From Polytrichum commune (Eukaryota > Streptophyta > Polytrichopsida > Polytrichales > Polytrichaceae), in assembly GCA_950295325.1 (NCBI GenBank), contig OX485803.1, positions 75,281,554-75,345,553 of the forward strand: a stretch of 64,000 bases of DNA. The letters run 5' to 3'. Numbering within the stretch: the stretch's first letter is position 1; each line of letters starts with the position of its first letter. A program made the translations under genes and the position numbers. This document shows, in pieces, positions 25,863 through 35,664 of this stretch. The notes under the pieces are model-generated. The model had not been told where the DNA came from. It did no database searches and saw only the letters and a list, made by a program, of their open reading frames with translations.

Positions 25863-26130
25863 CTACCTTAAAGGTTGAACTTGGCTCCCCACGCGACATT
25901 GACGTTTGCCAAGCACTTCATTGTACATGTAATAGGCCTTCTCCGCCACCTTGACCACTTTCTCCCATTTAATTTTGGCAAAGTCAAGATTGCCTTGCCA
26001 AATGAGTTGTTGAATCTTAGTCTCCTCCCATCTAGTGTTGACAAAGGTTAAATTGTTCCTTTCCATTCAAATAGTCCATAGATTGATACCCTGAAGAAGG
26101 ACCGAGTTAAATCTTAGAGTTCTCCATGAA
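25863..26130 (-). pseudogene. Relic of a plant LINE C-terminus (zf-RVT-type tail)
   Basis: The minus-strand frame includes MERNNLTFVNTRWEETKIQQ followed by LIWQGNLDFAKIKWEK. This resembles the 'W..ERNN..F....W....T...IW..LL.Y....W' tail common in plant LINE-derived proteins (family knowledge, not searched). An in-frame stop sits directly before the Met where LWTI-stop-MERNN suggests a lost Trp codon. Nothing recognisable as reverse transcriptase lies upstream. A dead fragment, not a gene. Confidence 0.5.
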
Positions 26131-26568
26131 GTCCCTTAAAAAGGGTTGAATCTATGGGTTCGATTGAGGTTGGATCCTTCTTTGAGGAATCTTTCTATCA
26201 ATAACTCATTAGATTGTCGTGTATTGGAGCCTAATTTATTAAAAATCATGGTTTAGACAAGCGCACAAACAAAGCAGGAACATTGAGACCCCGGCCACCC
26301 TTTCGTCCTCCCAAAGTGCCTCCACATTATCAAGCCATTGCGTGTGTTGTTCAATTTATCATAAGTAGCTTCAAACTTGCAAGTAGCCCTAACCAACCCT
26401 ACTTAAACAAGCAGGAGCATTCTTCCACTGGAGAAGTTTGGAGCCACCCCCCAAGCAAGATCCAAACTTCTCCATCTTGCCCAGTGAGGTGGCTACATCG
26501 GTTGGTGACATGGCGGGTTGACGAACTGGACAAACCCTAGGTTTGAACAATGCACTAAATAAAGTTGC

Positions 26569-26593
26569 TATATATATATATATATATATATAT
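26569..26593. repeat. (TA)n microsatellite
   Basis: About 12 TA units, directly next to the non-LTR tail described at 26574-26626 and probably its 3' simple-repeat tail. Confidence 0.9.
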
Positions 26594-26626
26594 TTGAGAC
26601 AGAAGGCCAACCGGGCCAGCGGAAAA
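26574..26626 (-). mobile_element. Severely truncated non-LTR insertion with 13-bp flanking repeats
   Basis: AAAGTTGCTATAT occurs at 26561-26573 and again at 26627-26639. Between them the minus strand reads GGCCCGGTTGGCCTTCTGTC TCAAA and ends in (TA)n. A short 3' segment with a simple-repeat tail between direct repeats is what target-primed reverse transcription leaves after early 5' truncation. Confidence 0.5.
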
Positions 26627-26890
26627 AAAGTTGCTATATTAGCCAACGACCTTTGAAGGCCTTATATATTAATGACAATTAGTTTTTAAAAGTGACGAGA
26701 GAAATATCTTGGTTCAATAGTGAACACACATAAATAAATCTTGACGATTAACTATAATAAAATGGTGAGAGAACCAATCATGGAGACTAGAACAACACAT
26801 GCAACTTGAAACACGAGGCTTGTAAGTTTTTGTGAAGGAAAGTCGTTTATGTACTATAATATCCAAATAAATTATTGATTTGGTTTTTGT

Positions 26891-26954
26891 CATAGCATTA
26901 CTCTGCTTAGCCACGGCCCCTATAATGTCATGGCTAAGCTGAGTAATGTTATGG
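26891..26954. mobile_element. Mini foldback, CATAACATTACTCAG family
   Basis: Arms CATAGCATTACTCTGCTTAG (plus strand, left) and the inverted CTAAGCTGAGTAATGTTATG (right) are separated by about 15 bp. This could be a deleted MITE reduced to its ends. Confidence 0.6.
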
Positions 26955-27000
26955 TGGATTAAAATGAGCATAACATGACTTAACATTGTGCATTCGTTCT

Positions 27001-27005
27001 ATGCG
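27001..27005. repeat. Target-site duplication ATGCG (left)
   Basis: Identical to 37115-37119 on the other side of the LTR element; 5 bp as expected for Ty3/gypsy integration. Confidence 0.9.
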
Positions 27006-28455
27006 TGTGAGGCCAAACCCCCCACCCTTAAGCGTCCGTAGTCCGAGTAGTGGGTTTGGGCTCACATTCCTCCGCGGTATTGGATTTGGACTTGGATGAG
27101 TCCATAGTGCAAGGTTCACCCTTCAAGTGGTCTTGGATTTAACTAGCTCCTTCATAAACCCAGGTCCTTCATAAACCCAGCTCTTTACTTTCTAACTAAA
27201 CAAACCCAGCTCCTTCATAAACCCAGCTCCTTCATAAACCCACAACTTTGTAGTTGTAATCCCCAACTACCTCACTAATTATTCAAGCCCTTAACTAATC
27301 TTCCTACCTAATTTCCCTAATTCTACTAACAACCCCTTTCTAATCACACAATTCTTCTCTAATCCTAAAATCCTAAAATCCTAGAGAGGAGAGGTGGAGA
27401 GAGAATTTCCTAACTTCACTAAGACTAACTAATCCACACAAGTATATTTTTGCACTCATCACAACATCAAGTGCTCAACTCTTAAACATGGAACTTGCAA
27501 CCACGTGTATTCAAAACATGAACTTTAAGTACCACAAATTGGAATCATGAATTAACTTTAAAATCCTTCACGTCAACACTAATTCTACCAAGAGGTCAAG
27601 CCCTCTTCAAGGCTAACAAGCCTTGGCTCTCAAACTAAAAACTAAGCACACACATGTGCTCCAATATGGCTTCCCACACCCACACTTATAACTCGTGGGG
27701 TGCCTTGGAGCACAAAGGAAAGAGAGGATGAGTGAGGGAAGAATGAGGGATTATATAGTAAGCTTGAGGGGGTGAGCACCCTCAAGGCTCACGATAAGCC
27801 CTTGAGATTTCCTCCTACTTAGTAGGCGCCAATCCTATCTTCTAAGCCTTCCTCCCTCAAATGATCAACAAGGATCCTAATTCGAACATTTAACTAGCCT
27901 TGGCTTTCTACCTACCACACTTTACCAAACTTGGGATGCTTCAACCCAAACTTAGCCTCCTTCGCTTTCCGCCGCCATAACTTTCTCCCCTTACTTTCCC
28001 AAATCGTCGCTCACCACTTAATTCAAACCACGATGCTTAACTCGTGATTTGATTGGTGCTTTGAGAATTTGCTTATCCTCCACCTTGCATTCTTCCTTGG
28101 GCCTTCCCCATTAAGTGGCCATGATGAGGTGGTCCACTTGTGCGCTCCATGTGATCCTCCATTCATCCCAATTCGAATGCACTTGCCTCTTGAGTCACTT
28201 TGGTTGTCTCCATCCATTTGTACTAGCCTACTCACTAACTACTCAATCCAAGTTCTCCTTCTAACTCATTCACTCAAATCCTTCCGAAGGTAAAAACACA
28301 ATAACAACTCACATCCTAGCCTCTTACAACATGGTACTTCTAAGACTAACATTTCACTCTTTTTATATTTTTGTGAAGTAACATGCTACTTCAAAGTGCA
28401 TCAACTAACGTTTCAAGGGTCTAAGACTAAATGTGGGCACCCTTTTGGGCTCACA
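27006..28455 (-). repeat. 3' LTR of the Ty3/gypsy element
   Basis: 1450 bp, near-identical to 35665-37114. It contains a short internal tandem motif, 'CTTCATAAACCCAG', four times near 27149-27243. It lies downstream of integrase in the element's reading direction. Confidence 0.95.
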
Positions 28456-28516
28456 TAATTGGCGACCATCGGGGGATGAATCCAAACATCTCTTGCTCCA
28501 AGGGTAAATTGCCTAG
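28456..28516 (-). other. Short 3' untranslated segment lacking an obvious polypurine tract
   Basis: Only 61 bp separate the integrase stop from the 3' LTR. In element orientation the bases next to the LTR read GATGGTCGCCAATTA, which is not purine-rich. On the opposite strand 28459-28476 reads TTGGCGACCATCGGGGGA, which looks like a primer-binding site of other plant gypsy elements. See findings. Confidence 0.6.
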
Positions 28517-30061
28517 TCAAGCTCGGTATTCCTTCCATCTACTTCCCGATGTACGGGTAGGAAAGAGCTCACCATTCAACGTTTCCAATTGAATTGAATT
28601 ATTAGGAAAGACCTCATAGACAAGGTAAGGTCCTAACCATACCGCATTGAATTTCGCCGGAAATTCAAGCTTTCGTGCGTCTTGAATCATGACCATCATT
28701 CCCGGTGTTAGGGCCCTTCTCTTATGTCGTTTGTCGAAAGTAATCTTTCTCCTTCTTTGGATTGCCTCAATATGTTGAGCCGCCATTCTCCTCCCTTCGT
28801 CAAGTGCTTCCAAATCGGTTAGTCGATTTCGTAAGGATTGACTTTCGGTAAGTCTCGTACTCACGGCCACCCTAAGTGACTCGACTTCATATTGGATTGG
28901 TAGTGTCGCTTCAAGACCATAGACTAAGGAAAATGGTGTAGCACGCGTAGTTACCTTATAGGTTGTACGGTATGCCCAAAGTGCCGCCGTTAGTTTCGTA
29001 TCCCAATCCCGCTTCGAGTCTATAACCGTCTTGCGTAGTATACTCACCAAAATTCCGTTAACCCTTTCCGTTTGTCCATTGGTTTGTGGGTGGTAGGGAG
29101 TAGTCTTCCGGTGATCAATTTTAAATTTCTCTGTCATCTCTCGAATCAAGTCATTCAAAAAGTGAGTACCCCTATCGCTTACTAGGATCTTCGGCACCCC
29201 GAACCGCGAAATTATGTTTTCGTACATAAATGTTGCCGCGTGTTCCGCCGTGTCGGTCTTCACCGCTTTGGCTTCCGCCCACTTGGTGAGGTACTCGGTT
29301 GCCACCACAATATATTTCATTCCTTTTGAAGATTGGGGATGGACCTCACCCACATAGTCGATGCCCCATTTTTCGAAAGGAATTAAGGGTAATGATACAT
29401 GTAAAGGCATCTCCATTCTAAGGTCGTTTCGGGCATACCGTTGGCAAGCGTCGCATTTCCTTACATAGTCATGGGCGTCCTTAAATAGTGTAGGCCAAAA
29501 GTAGCCCGCTCTAAGTATTTTTTGCCCGGTGAGTTGACCCGAGAAGTGACCGCCGCAAGCGCTATCGTGGCAAGCGATTAAAATCGCTTCAACCTCCGTT
29601 TTTGACACGCATCGTCGTAAAATACCATCGGACCCCCTTCTAAACAACCTATGGCCCACTACAACAAATTGCCTACTATTTACCCTCACCTTCCTTCTCT
29701 CTTCTTTTGTCCACTCTTTGGGCAACTTGTGGGTTGTTAGAAATTCCACTATGCCCGCATACCACTCCGGTGTAGAAGTGACCACAAAGAGGCTATCATC
29801 TACTAACATATCATTTACCGGATTTTTTCCTATCTCCTCCGACAACCTAGACAAGTGGTCCGCTTGTAAATGCATACGACCCGGTTTATATTCCACCGTG
29901 TAGTCGAATTCTTCTAATAACAAAACCCACCTAGCTAACCTACCACTTAACTCCGCCTTGTTAATTAGATACTTGATAGCCATGTGGTCAACAAAAAATA
30001 CAACCGGGTTGCACATGAGGTAATGTCTAAATTTTTTACGGAAAACACCATGGCTAGGCAC
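28517..30061 (-). CDS. Ty3/gypsy pol, second frame: end of RNase H and integrase
   Basis: Encodes the C-terminal half of RNase H and the integrase that inserts element cDNA into nuclear DNA. The open frame starts with a chance Met at 30061; meaningful sequence starts about 30034, where it overlaps the gag-pol frame in the -1 register. RNase H residues run to ADHLSRLSEE (about 67-76). Integrase has the zinc-binding H165, H172, C203, C206 and the catalytic triad D235 (GIDYVG), D296 (SDRGTH) and E332 (QTERVN), a D,D35E spacing. The end (WLGPYLVYEVF...) is the usual C-terminal barrel region without a chromodomain. Frame and residues are directly seen; function follows from family knowledge. Confidence 0.9.
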   Translation of the reverse strand: MPSHGVFRKKFRHYLMCNPVVFFVDHMAIKYLINKAELSGRLARWVLLLEEFDYTVEYKPGRMHLQADHLSRLSEEIGKNPVNDMLVDDSLFVVTSTPEWYAGIVEFLTTHKLPKEWTKEERRKVRVNSRQFVVVGHRLFRRGSDGILRRCVSKTEVEAILIACHDSACGGHFSGQLTGQKILRAGYFWPTLFKDAHDYVRKCDACQRYARNDLRMEMPLHVSLPLIPFEKWGIDYVGEVHPQSSKGMKYIVVATEYLTKWAEAKAVKTDTAEHAATFMYENIISRFGVPKILVSDRGTHFLNDLIREMTEKFKIDHRKTTPYHPQTNGQTERVNGILVSILRKTVIDSKRDWDTKLTAALWAYRTTYKVTTRATPFSLVYGLEATLPIQYEVESLRVAVSTRLTESQSLRNRLTDLEALDEGRRMAAQHIEAIQRRRKITFDKRHKRRALTPGMMVMIQDARKLEFPAKFNAVWLGPYLVYEVFPNNSIQLETLNGELFPTRTSGSRWKEYRA

Positions 30062-33000
30062 TCCCTCTCCGTTGTAGAGTAGTTTCTTTCGGCGGGGGTC
30101 AATTGCTTACTCGCATAAGCTATAGGTTGATCCTTCTCTTTTTCTCCCGTTGCTTGACAAAGCGCACTCCCTATTGCCACATTACTAGCATCACAATAGA
30201 CGTGAAAAGGTTTACCCCAATTGGGTGGTATCAACACCGGATAGGTGCTCAACCTATCCCGCAATTCCTCAAAGGCTTTTTGACAAGCATCCGTCCACTC
30301 GAATTTGACATCCTTTTTGAGCAAATGGGTAATGGGCACCGCTATCTTTGAAAAATTAGGAATAAGTTCCCGGTACCATCCCACATGTCCTAACAACTTA
30401 GAGATCCCCTTGGAATTGGTTGGAGTTGCCAAGTCGCTTATGGCCGCAATCTTATCCGGATCGGGTTCTCTACCTTTCTCACTAACAACATAACCCAACA
30501 ACACTTCCTTATTCACTCCCAAAAATGTCTTATCCGGGTTCAATGCTAACCTCATCTTCCTACACCTAACCAATGCCTCCCTAACACAATGTAGGTGATC
30601 ATCCACATTACTTTGTGTGCTAAAATCGTCCACAAAGACGGTCATGGATTTGAACAACAAGTCGGTGAAGATATACATTACTAATCGTTGGAAAGTAGCC
30701 GGGGCATTACATAACCCAAATGGCATCACTACCCACACAAAAGTACCCCAAGGTGTAGTAAAAACCGTTTTATGGATATCTTGGAGGGCTATGGAAATTT
30801 GATTATAACCCGCATACCCATCCATAAAGGTATATCGCGAATGACCTCCAACCTCCTCAAGCAACAAGGTGATAAAAGGTAAGGGGAAGTGATCCTTTTG
30901 TGTGCACGAATTCAATTTCCTATAGTCGACACAAACCCTTAATTTCCCATTTTTTTTCTTTACTAAGACTATAGGAGAAACCCAATCCGTGATTTCCACC
31001 GGCTTGATAAACCCGGCCTTCAATAACCTTTCCAATTCCGCTTTCACCAACAATTGCAATTGAGGATTCATCCTCCTCTCCTTTTGTCTAATTGGCCTCG
31101 CCCCCGGAATTAAAGGAATCCGGTGCTCTACCATTTCCCTAGGAATTCCCTTAAGCTCATCGTAGGACCATGCAAAAGTATCACTAAACTCATCCACCAA
31201 ATTGCTATACTCCCTAACCTCTTTCTCCCCCAATTTGGAGCCCATCTTCATTTGTCGGGTTTTTCCATTCTTTAATTTCACATCCACGTACCGCCAATCC
31301 GCTTCCGACACATGTGCTTGTTCCTCTTTGTTCCGATACCAATCGGAAGGCACATTGGGGTAATCTTTCACATCTTGACCTACAACTATCCCCGTAGACG
31401 TGGTCTTGAAATGTAAAGGCTCCTCCAATTTCGATGACTCAATAATCACATCCTCCTCTTGAGTCCCATCTACATGAATTAAACTAACCTCACCCTCTTC
31501 CACGTCATCTACCCAAGGTGTTAACCCACCGCTAACCCACTCTTCCTCGGTGAGCACCTCACATGGCTCCAACAATGAGCCCTCTCCTAAACTAACACTA
31601 GGAAATTCACTCCCTAAGCCTACTTGGTGAAATGTAACCATTACATCAACCTCGGACTCGGGGTACTCCCTTAGCCATTGGGCATAATCCCCATTATCCC
31701 CATAATTGTAAAAATTAGGACCTAGACTTCCCGAGCCCGAATCTATAACAACCCTTTGACCTTCGGGATGGACGACTCCCACCAATGCCTTGCCAATCTC
31801 ATTCTCGTTTAAGTCATCAATTTCCTTCTCCAATGGCAAATACATCTCCTTCTTCATCCATCCTTCTAATGAACCAATGGACACTATGACCCTATTACCC
31901 TCCGGACCATAAGTGATGGATGGTTTAGGTCCACCCCAATTGACCATAGCATTCGCCATCCGCAACCAAGGCCTACCTAGCAAAATGGGGAAGGTGTCCT
32001 TGTTGGAGTGCATTCTAATGACATGGAAGGTGACCAAGTACTCCTCACCTCCCGTAGTCATTCTACAATCCTTGATCATCCCCAAAGGCGTAGTCGAACT
32101 TTGATTTGCCATATTTATGACCAAAGGTGAAGGCCCCGTGAGTCCAAGTCCCAATTTTTTCATAGTATCCTCCGGTAGTATATTTAGACTACTCCCTCCG
32201 TCGACTAGCACATTAGGAACCACCTTATCTACTATAACAACTTCTATTTCTATAGCTTTCACGTCTCTTCCACCTTGTGATTGGATCCTAGCGGCTATTT
32301 TAGCTTTCACCTTCCTCATCCTCTTGTGTACCGGCATTCCCTCCTTTAATGTTTTCCTTGCCGTGGGTGAAATTTCCAATAGTTGGCCGAAAGTAATATC
32401 CGCCTTGAGTGTACTAAGGTCCGCCCACAAGTCGTACCCGGTAGATCTTTCCACCTTAGAATTACCCACTACGTCGAATTCGTCTACGGGAACCCCCGGT
32501 CCTTCCCATTCACCCACATCGCTATTATCCAAGTCATGTACCGCATTAGTCCTCTCCCTATCTTGTAAAATTATATTTTCCCTCTCCACATCCTTAGTAG
32601 CTCTTCTAGCTACCCTATCCAACTCGGAGAGATTAATCTCTTCATCCGAAGAGTAATTTCCTTGCTCTCCTATTCCTACCTCCAACGGGGCATCCCCTCT
32701 CCTAGCCCTAGTAGTTACCGCTAGTGCAGGTGCTTCTTCAACCACACCCTTACCCTTCACTAACTCATATGTAATAGCATTGGTGTGAGGAGGCCATTGA
32801 CTTTGCTCCTCTCCAATTCTCGTTGGGAGAGGAAGCATGTCATCACATGTGGCCTCCAACACTCCATCCATGAACCTAACATCTTGGGAGTTAGACGGTC
32901 CCGGATCCGTTGGAGGCGCTTGTCTCCCGTTACTACCATTAGGTGGAACTCCTTGTCTATTTTGTATTGGAATGTAACCGGTTGTAGTTTGCAAGCCCGC

Positions 33001-34755
33001 CGGTGGATGAAAAGTTTGCCTAGCATTACTATGGTCATAGTATAAGTTAGGTGGCCTAAGTTCATTGGCCGGTACTCCTTGTGGCCTAGCACCTCGCATA
33101 TTATCCCTTGCTTGTTGTTGTGGATTAGCCACCGGGTAAGGGACATTAATTATTTTGTCCGGTTGGCGACACGTATCCGAGGGATGACTTCCTCCACAAT
33201 TGCTACAATTAAACTCTTGACCTTCGGACCAACATTGTCCTTGAGCGTGCCACCTTCCACAAAAGGGATGAAATTCCTTCTTCTCTAAATTTTGGCCACC
33301 TTGCCCTCTAGGTTGTGGTCCTCTATTGCTTCCATTTCCATAGTGAGGTGGCGCTTGACCTCGTTGATTTTGTTGAGGTGGGTTACCGTTTCCTCTTTGG
33401 TCACGGTTTTGTCCACTTCTACAAAATTGACGCGTGTGGCCCGGTTGGCCACATTGGATACACCATAATCCGGAAGAATGCCTACCCGACTCAACCGGGG
33501 GTGGAGGCCCCGGTTGTTGACTCCGGATCATTAATGACATTTGATCCGTGAGGCTTTGCATTTGTTTTATCATAGCCTCTTGGAATCCTAGTTGGCTAGC
33601 ACCTAGTCTTCTCTCAACCTCCTCCAAGTGTGGATCCGTTCTAGGGGCCGGTAGTGCCAAAAGAGGTGCCGGTTCCCTAACCGCTAAAGGTCGGGGACCG
33701 GTGTCCACAATGGCATATGGAATTTGGTTCTCATACTTAGCGGGTTCTACCGCTACCACCCTAGGGCGTATGGGGATGAATTGTGGGATCAATTCATCCT
33801 CCCTTCTCCATAGCCTTTCGTGATCTTTATCCAAGTTTTCAATATCTCTAGCCGCACGCTTGGCATCCGCCAAGGTCAAGGGATTCCTTTCTAGAACACC
33901 CCTAATAGTTCCGGACTTAAAAAACCCTTGAATGAAAAATTGCTTTAGCGTGTCGTCGTTGAGCATGGTACCCACAAATCTAGTGCACACTAAATCAAAC
34001 CTCCTAATGTAAGCCGAAATTTCTTCCTCCCTTCCTTGCTTCAATGACGACAATGCCCTTAATGCGGTACTTTGACCCACTTCCGGCCTAAATTCGTTAA
34101 GAAACTCCCTTTGTAATTGTTCCCATCCCCTAAAATGTCCCTCGGCATGATCCCGATACCATTCATAGGCTTCCCCCTCTAGAGTGGTAGGAAACCACAC
34201 TAACCAATAACCCGGGTCGGTTATGAGGAAGCTAGCCAACCGTTCGATATACCGTTCCATGTGCCGAGAGGGGTCCTCATCCTTGGTCCCATAAAATTTA
34301 GGGAGATGAGATGGCATATCCATCGCCGCTAAATTTTGTGGAACCACAATTGGTAGGCCTCTTGGCCTAACCAATGGGTCTATTGGAGGTATAGGAGGTA
34401 TGGGCGGAATTGGGGGTATGGATGGTGGATCCATCCCCCGTTCCTCGGCCATGGTGACCGGTGAACTATTCAACAATCCCCTATCAACTTCTACCGGGAA
34501 TTCTTCTCTAAATGTGTAATTTTCCGAAGAAGTTTCACCACTCAATTTAGAGGGAGTGATCTCCTCTTCAAGTTGAGCTCCAAGTTCTAAGGTGTCTAGA
34601 ATTGATCTAGTCCTAGGTTCGACGTTCAAACAACTCTCTATTCTAACATTATCTTGTTCTAATCTATCACTGATTTTAGAGGACCGCCTCTTTCGAGTAG
34701 ATTTCTCTAGTCCTACTATCAAACTTGGTTTTTGTGAGCGAGTCCTACCTTGCAT
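29965..34755 (-). CDS. Ty3/gypsy Gag-Pol polyprotein, first frame (1596 aa)
   Basis: Structural and replication polyprotein. Gag (retrotrans_gag) is about residues 150-305 (FYGTKDEDP, then EAYEWY). An IPP repeat lies near 113-125. A CCHC zinc knuckle is at C432-C445 (CIQCGQPGHTRQFC) and a second, tighter one at C517-C529 (CSNCGGSHPSDTC). The aspartic protease active site is LVDGGSSLNIL (D852). Reverse transcriptase is about 1215-1420, with MDGYAGYNQI and catalytic FVDDF (1374-1378). RNase H starts near 1517 (YCDAS) and the match stops at residue about 1574, after which 22 unrelated residues lead to the stop. Gag and pol share one frame, as in many plant gypsy elements. The start Met at 34755 follows a 909-bp leader. 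Confidence 0.92.
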   Translation of the reverse strand: MQGRTRSQKPSLIVGLEKSTRKRRSSKISDRLEQDNVRIESCLNVEPRTRSILDTLELGAQLEEEITPSKLSGETSSENYTFREEFPVEVDRGLLNSSPVTMAEERGMDPPSIPPIPPIPPIPPIDPLVRPRGLPIVVPQNLAAMDMPSHLPKFYGTKDEDPSRHMERYIERLASFLITDPGYWLVWFPTTLEGEAYEWYRDHAEGHFRGWEQLQREFLNEFRPEVGQSTALRALSSLKQGREEEISAYIRRFDLVCTRFVGTMLNDDTLKQFFIQGFFKSGTIRGVLERNPLTLADAKRAARDIENLDKDHERLWRREDELIPQFIPIRPRVVAVEPAKYENQIPYAIVDTGPRPLAVREPAPLLALPAPRTDPHLEEVERRLGASQLGFQEAMIKQMQSLTDQMSLMIRSQQPGPPPPVESGRHSSGLWCIQCGQPGHTRQFCRSGQNRDQRGNGNPPQQNQRGQAPPHYGNGSNRGPQPRGQGGQNLEKKEFHPFCGRWHAQGQCWSEGQEFNCSNCGGSHPSDTCRQPDKIINVPYPVANPQQQARDNMRGARPQGVPANELRPPNLYYDHSNARQTFHPPAGLQTTTGYIPIQNRQGVPPNGSNGRQAPPTDPGPSNSQDVRFMDGVLEATCDDMLPLPTRIGEEQSQWPPHTNAITYELVKGKGVVEEAPALAVTTRARRGDAPLEVGIGEQGNYSSDEEINLSELDRVARRATKDVERENIILQDRERTNAVHDLDNSDVGEWEGPGVPVDEFDVVGNSKVERSTGYDLWADLSTLKADITFGQLLEISPTARKTLKEGMPVHKRMRKVKAKIAARIQSQGGRDVKAIEIEVVIVDKVVPNVLVDGGSSLNILPEDTMKKLGLGLTGPSPLVINMANQSSTTPLGMIKDCRMTTGGEEYLVTFHVIRMHSNKDTFPILLGRPWLRMANAMVNWGGPKPSITYGPEGNRVIVSIGSLEGWMKKEMYLPLEKEIDDLNENEIGKALVGVVHPEGQRVVIDSGSGSLGPNFYNYGDNGDYAQWLREYPESEVDVMVTFHQVGLGSEFPSVSLGEGSLLEPCEVLTEEEWVSGGLTPWVDDVEEGEVSLIHVDGTQEEDVIIESSKLEEPLHFKTTSTGIVVGQDVKDYPNVPSDWYRNKEEQAHVSEADWRYVDVKLKNGKTRQMKMGSKLGEKEVREYSNLVDEFSDTFAWSYDELKGIPREMVEHRIPLIPGARPIRQKERRMNPQLQLLVKAELERLLKAGFIKPVEITDWVSPIVLVKKKNGKLRVCVDYRKLNSCTQKDHFPLPFITLLLEEVGGHSRYTFMDGYAGYNQISIALQDIHKTVFTTPWGTFVWVVMPFGLCNAPATFQRLVMYIFTDLLFKSMTVFVDDFSTQSNVDDHLHCVREALVRCRKMRLALNPDKTFLGVNKEVLLGYVVSEKGREPDPDKIAAISDLATPTNSKGISKLLGHVGWYRELIPNFSKIAVPITHLLKKDVKFEWTDACQKAFEELRDRLSTYPVLIPPNWGKPFHVYCDASNVAIGSALCQATGEKEKDQPIAYASKQLTPAERNYSTTERECLAMVFSVKNLDITSCATRLYFLLTTWLSSI
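30028..30034 (-). other. Frame break in RNase H at an A AAT TTA heptamer
   Basis: The element strand has a run of six A followed by TTTA. In the gag-pol frame it reads A AAT TTA, which fits the X XXY YYZ -1 slippage pattern, and the conserved RNase H sequence continues in exactly the -1 frame. A lost base in the A-run gives the same picture. Confidence 0.7.
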
Positions 34756-35642
34756 TCCATAAGAATCGATCGACCCTCACTTGACCACACATAATCCTAG
34801 CAATTCCCCTCTTAATATTTTCACTTGTCTTGGTGTGGTTATAATTTTTTTAGGAGGTGAGGAAAAGAACCTGCAAGCCCACTTAGGTGAAAGAATCCCA
34901 ATAGGGGATAGGCATGTTCATGTTAATTTTTTGGTTAAGTCGGAGCATCACCTCCGCACCTTCCCGCAAATTAACACTCACCACAATACCGATTGTGAGG
35001 GGGTGACCTTCCGAGTAGATTATGTTAAAAGTCGAGGCTACACCCTTCAACTTCTCACACCATTCACAATTTGGGAATTACCCTCTACAACGGATAACAA
35101 CAATCACGAGTACAAAAGGCATTCCTTAATTAGTTAATGAGTTCACTTTGAAGAAATAAACATACCTTGAGCAATCGCATCCCCCTGTGAGTTAGCACTC
35201 CCCTCAATCGTGACTCAATGTAACAACACCATAAACTTTGTGAAATATTAATTTAATCTAGAGCATGAAATGACAACTCCCAAAACTTTGAGACTCACCC
35301 CGAGGTGAGTGTCAAAGTTCAATGTCCTAAGGTGAATTTACCCTCTAATGTTTTAATGAGCTACTCGGTTATAGGTTCCTTTTAAGTTCTTAGCAAATCC
35401 CCAAAAAGGTTGAGGACGTACCTTCGCCGCGCTCCTTCCTCAAAAATGAATTTGCGTAATTGACAATGCAATTCATTCCAAGGAATAGTTGAAATACAAT
35501 GAATTCAAATGTAACCCAAAGAGAGAATACTTACCGAGTTTCGGGTGCTCCTTCCCTTCTCTCAAGTTTGTGTCTCCAATTTTTCCTAGTTGCCTCCAAG
35601 TCTCCTAGTCGCCTCCAAGTCTTGTAACTACCTTCCGCTTCG
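34756..35642 (-). other. 5' leader of the Ty3/gypsy element
   Basis: About 890 bp between the primer-binding site and the gag start codon. No conserved protein was found in it. Long leaders of this kind usually hold packaging signals, but none is identifiable by eye. Confidence 0.6.
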
Positions 35643-35660
35643 CTCCCGGCGGACGCACCA
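35643..35660 (-). other. Primer-binding site, probably tRNA-Gly(UCC)
   Basis: In element orientation the 5' LTR is followed by a 4-bp spacer TAAT and then TGGTGCGTCCGCCGGGAG. Its complement ends in CCA and matches, as I recall it, the 3' end of plant tRNA-Gly(UCC) at 17 of 18 positions. The tRNA identity needs a database check. Confidence 0.65.
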
Positions 35661-35664
35661 ATTA

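Noticed and set aside
26155-26175. GGGTTCGATT, resembling a tRNA T-loop
   Set aside because: No matching acceptor, D or anticodon arms around it.
28023-28293. 70-74-codon open frames repeated at 36682-36952
   Set aside because: They are duplicated only because they lie in the two LTRs; no protein family resemblance.
32117-32656. 179-codon plus-strand open frame, Ser/Thr/Leu-rich
   Set aside because: Exactly antisense to the gag-pol frame; a compositional shadow.
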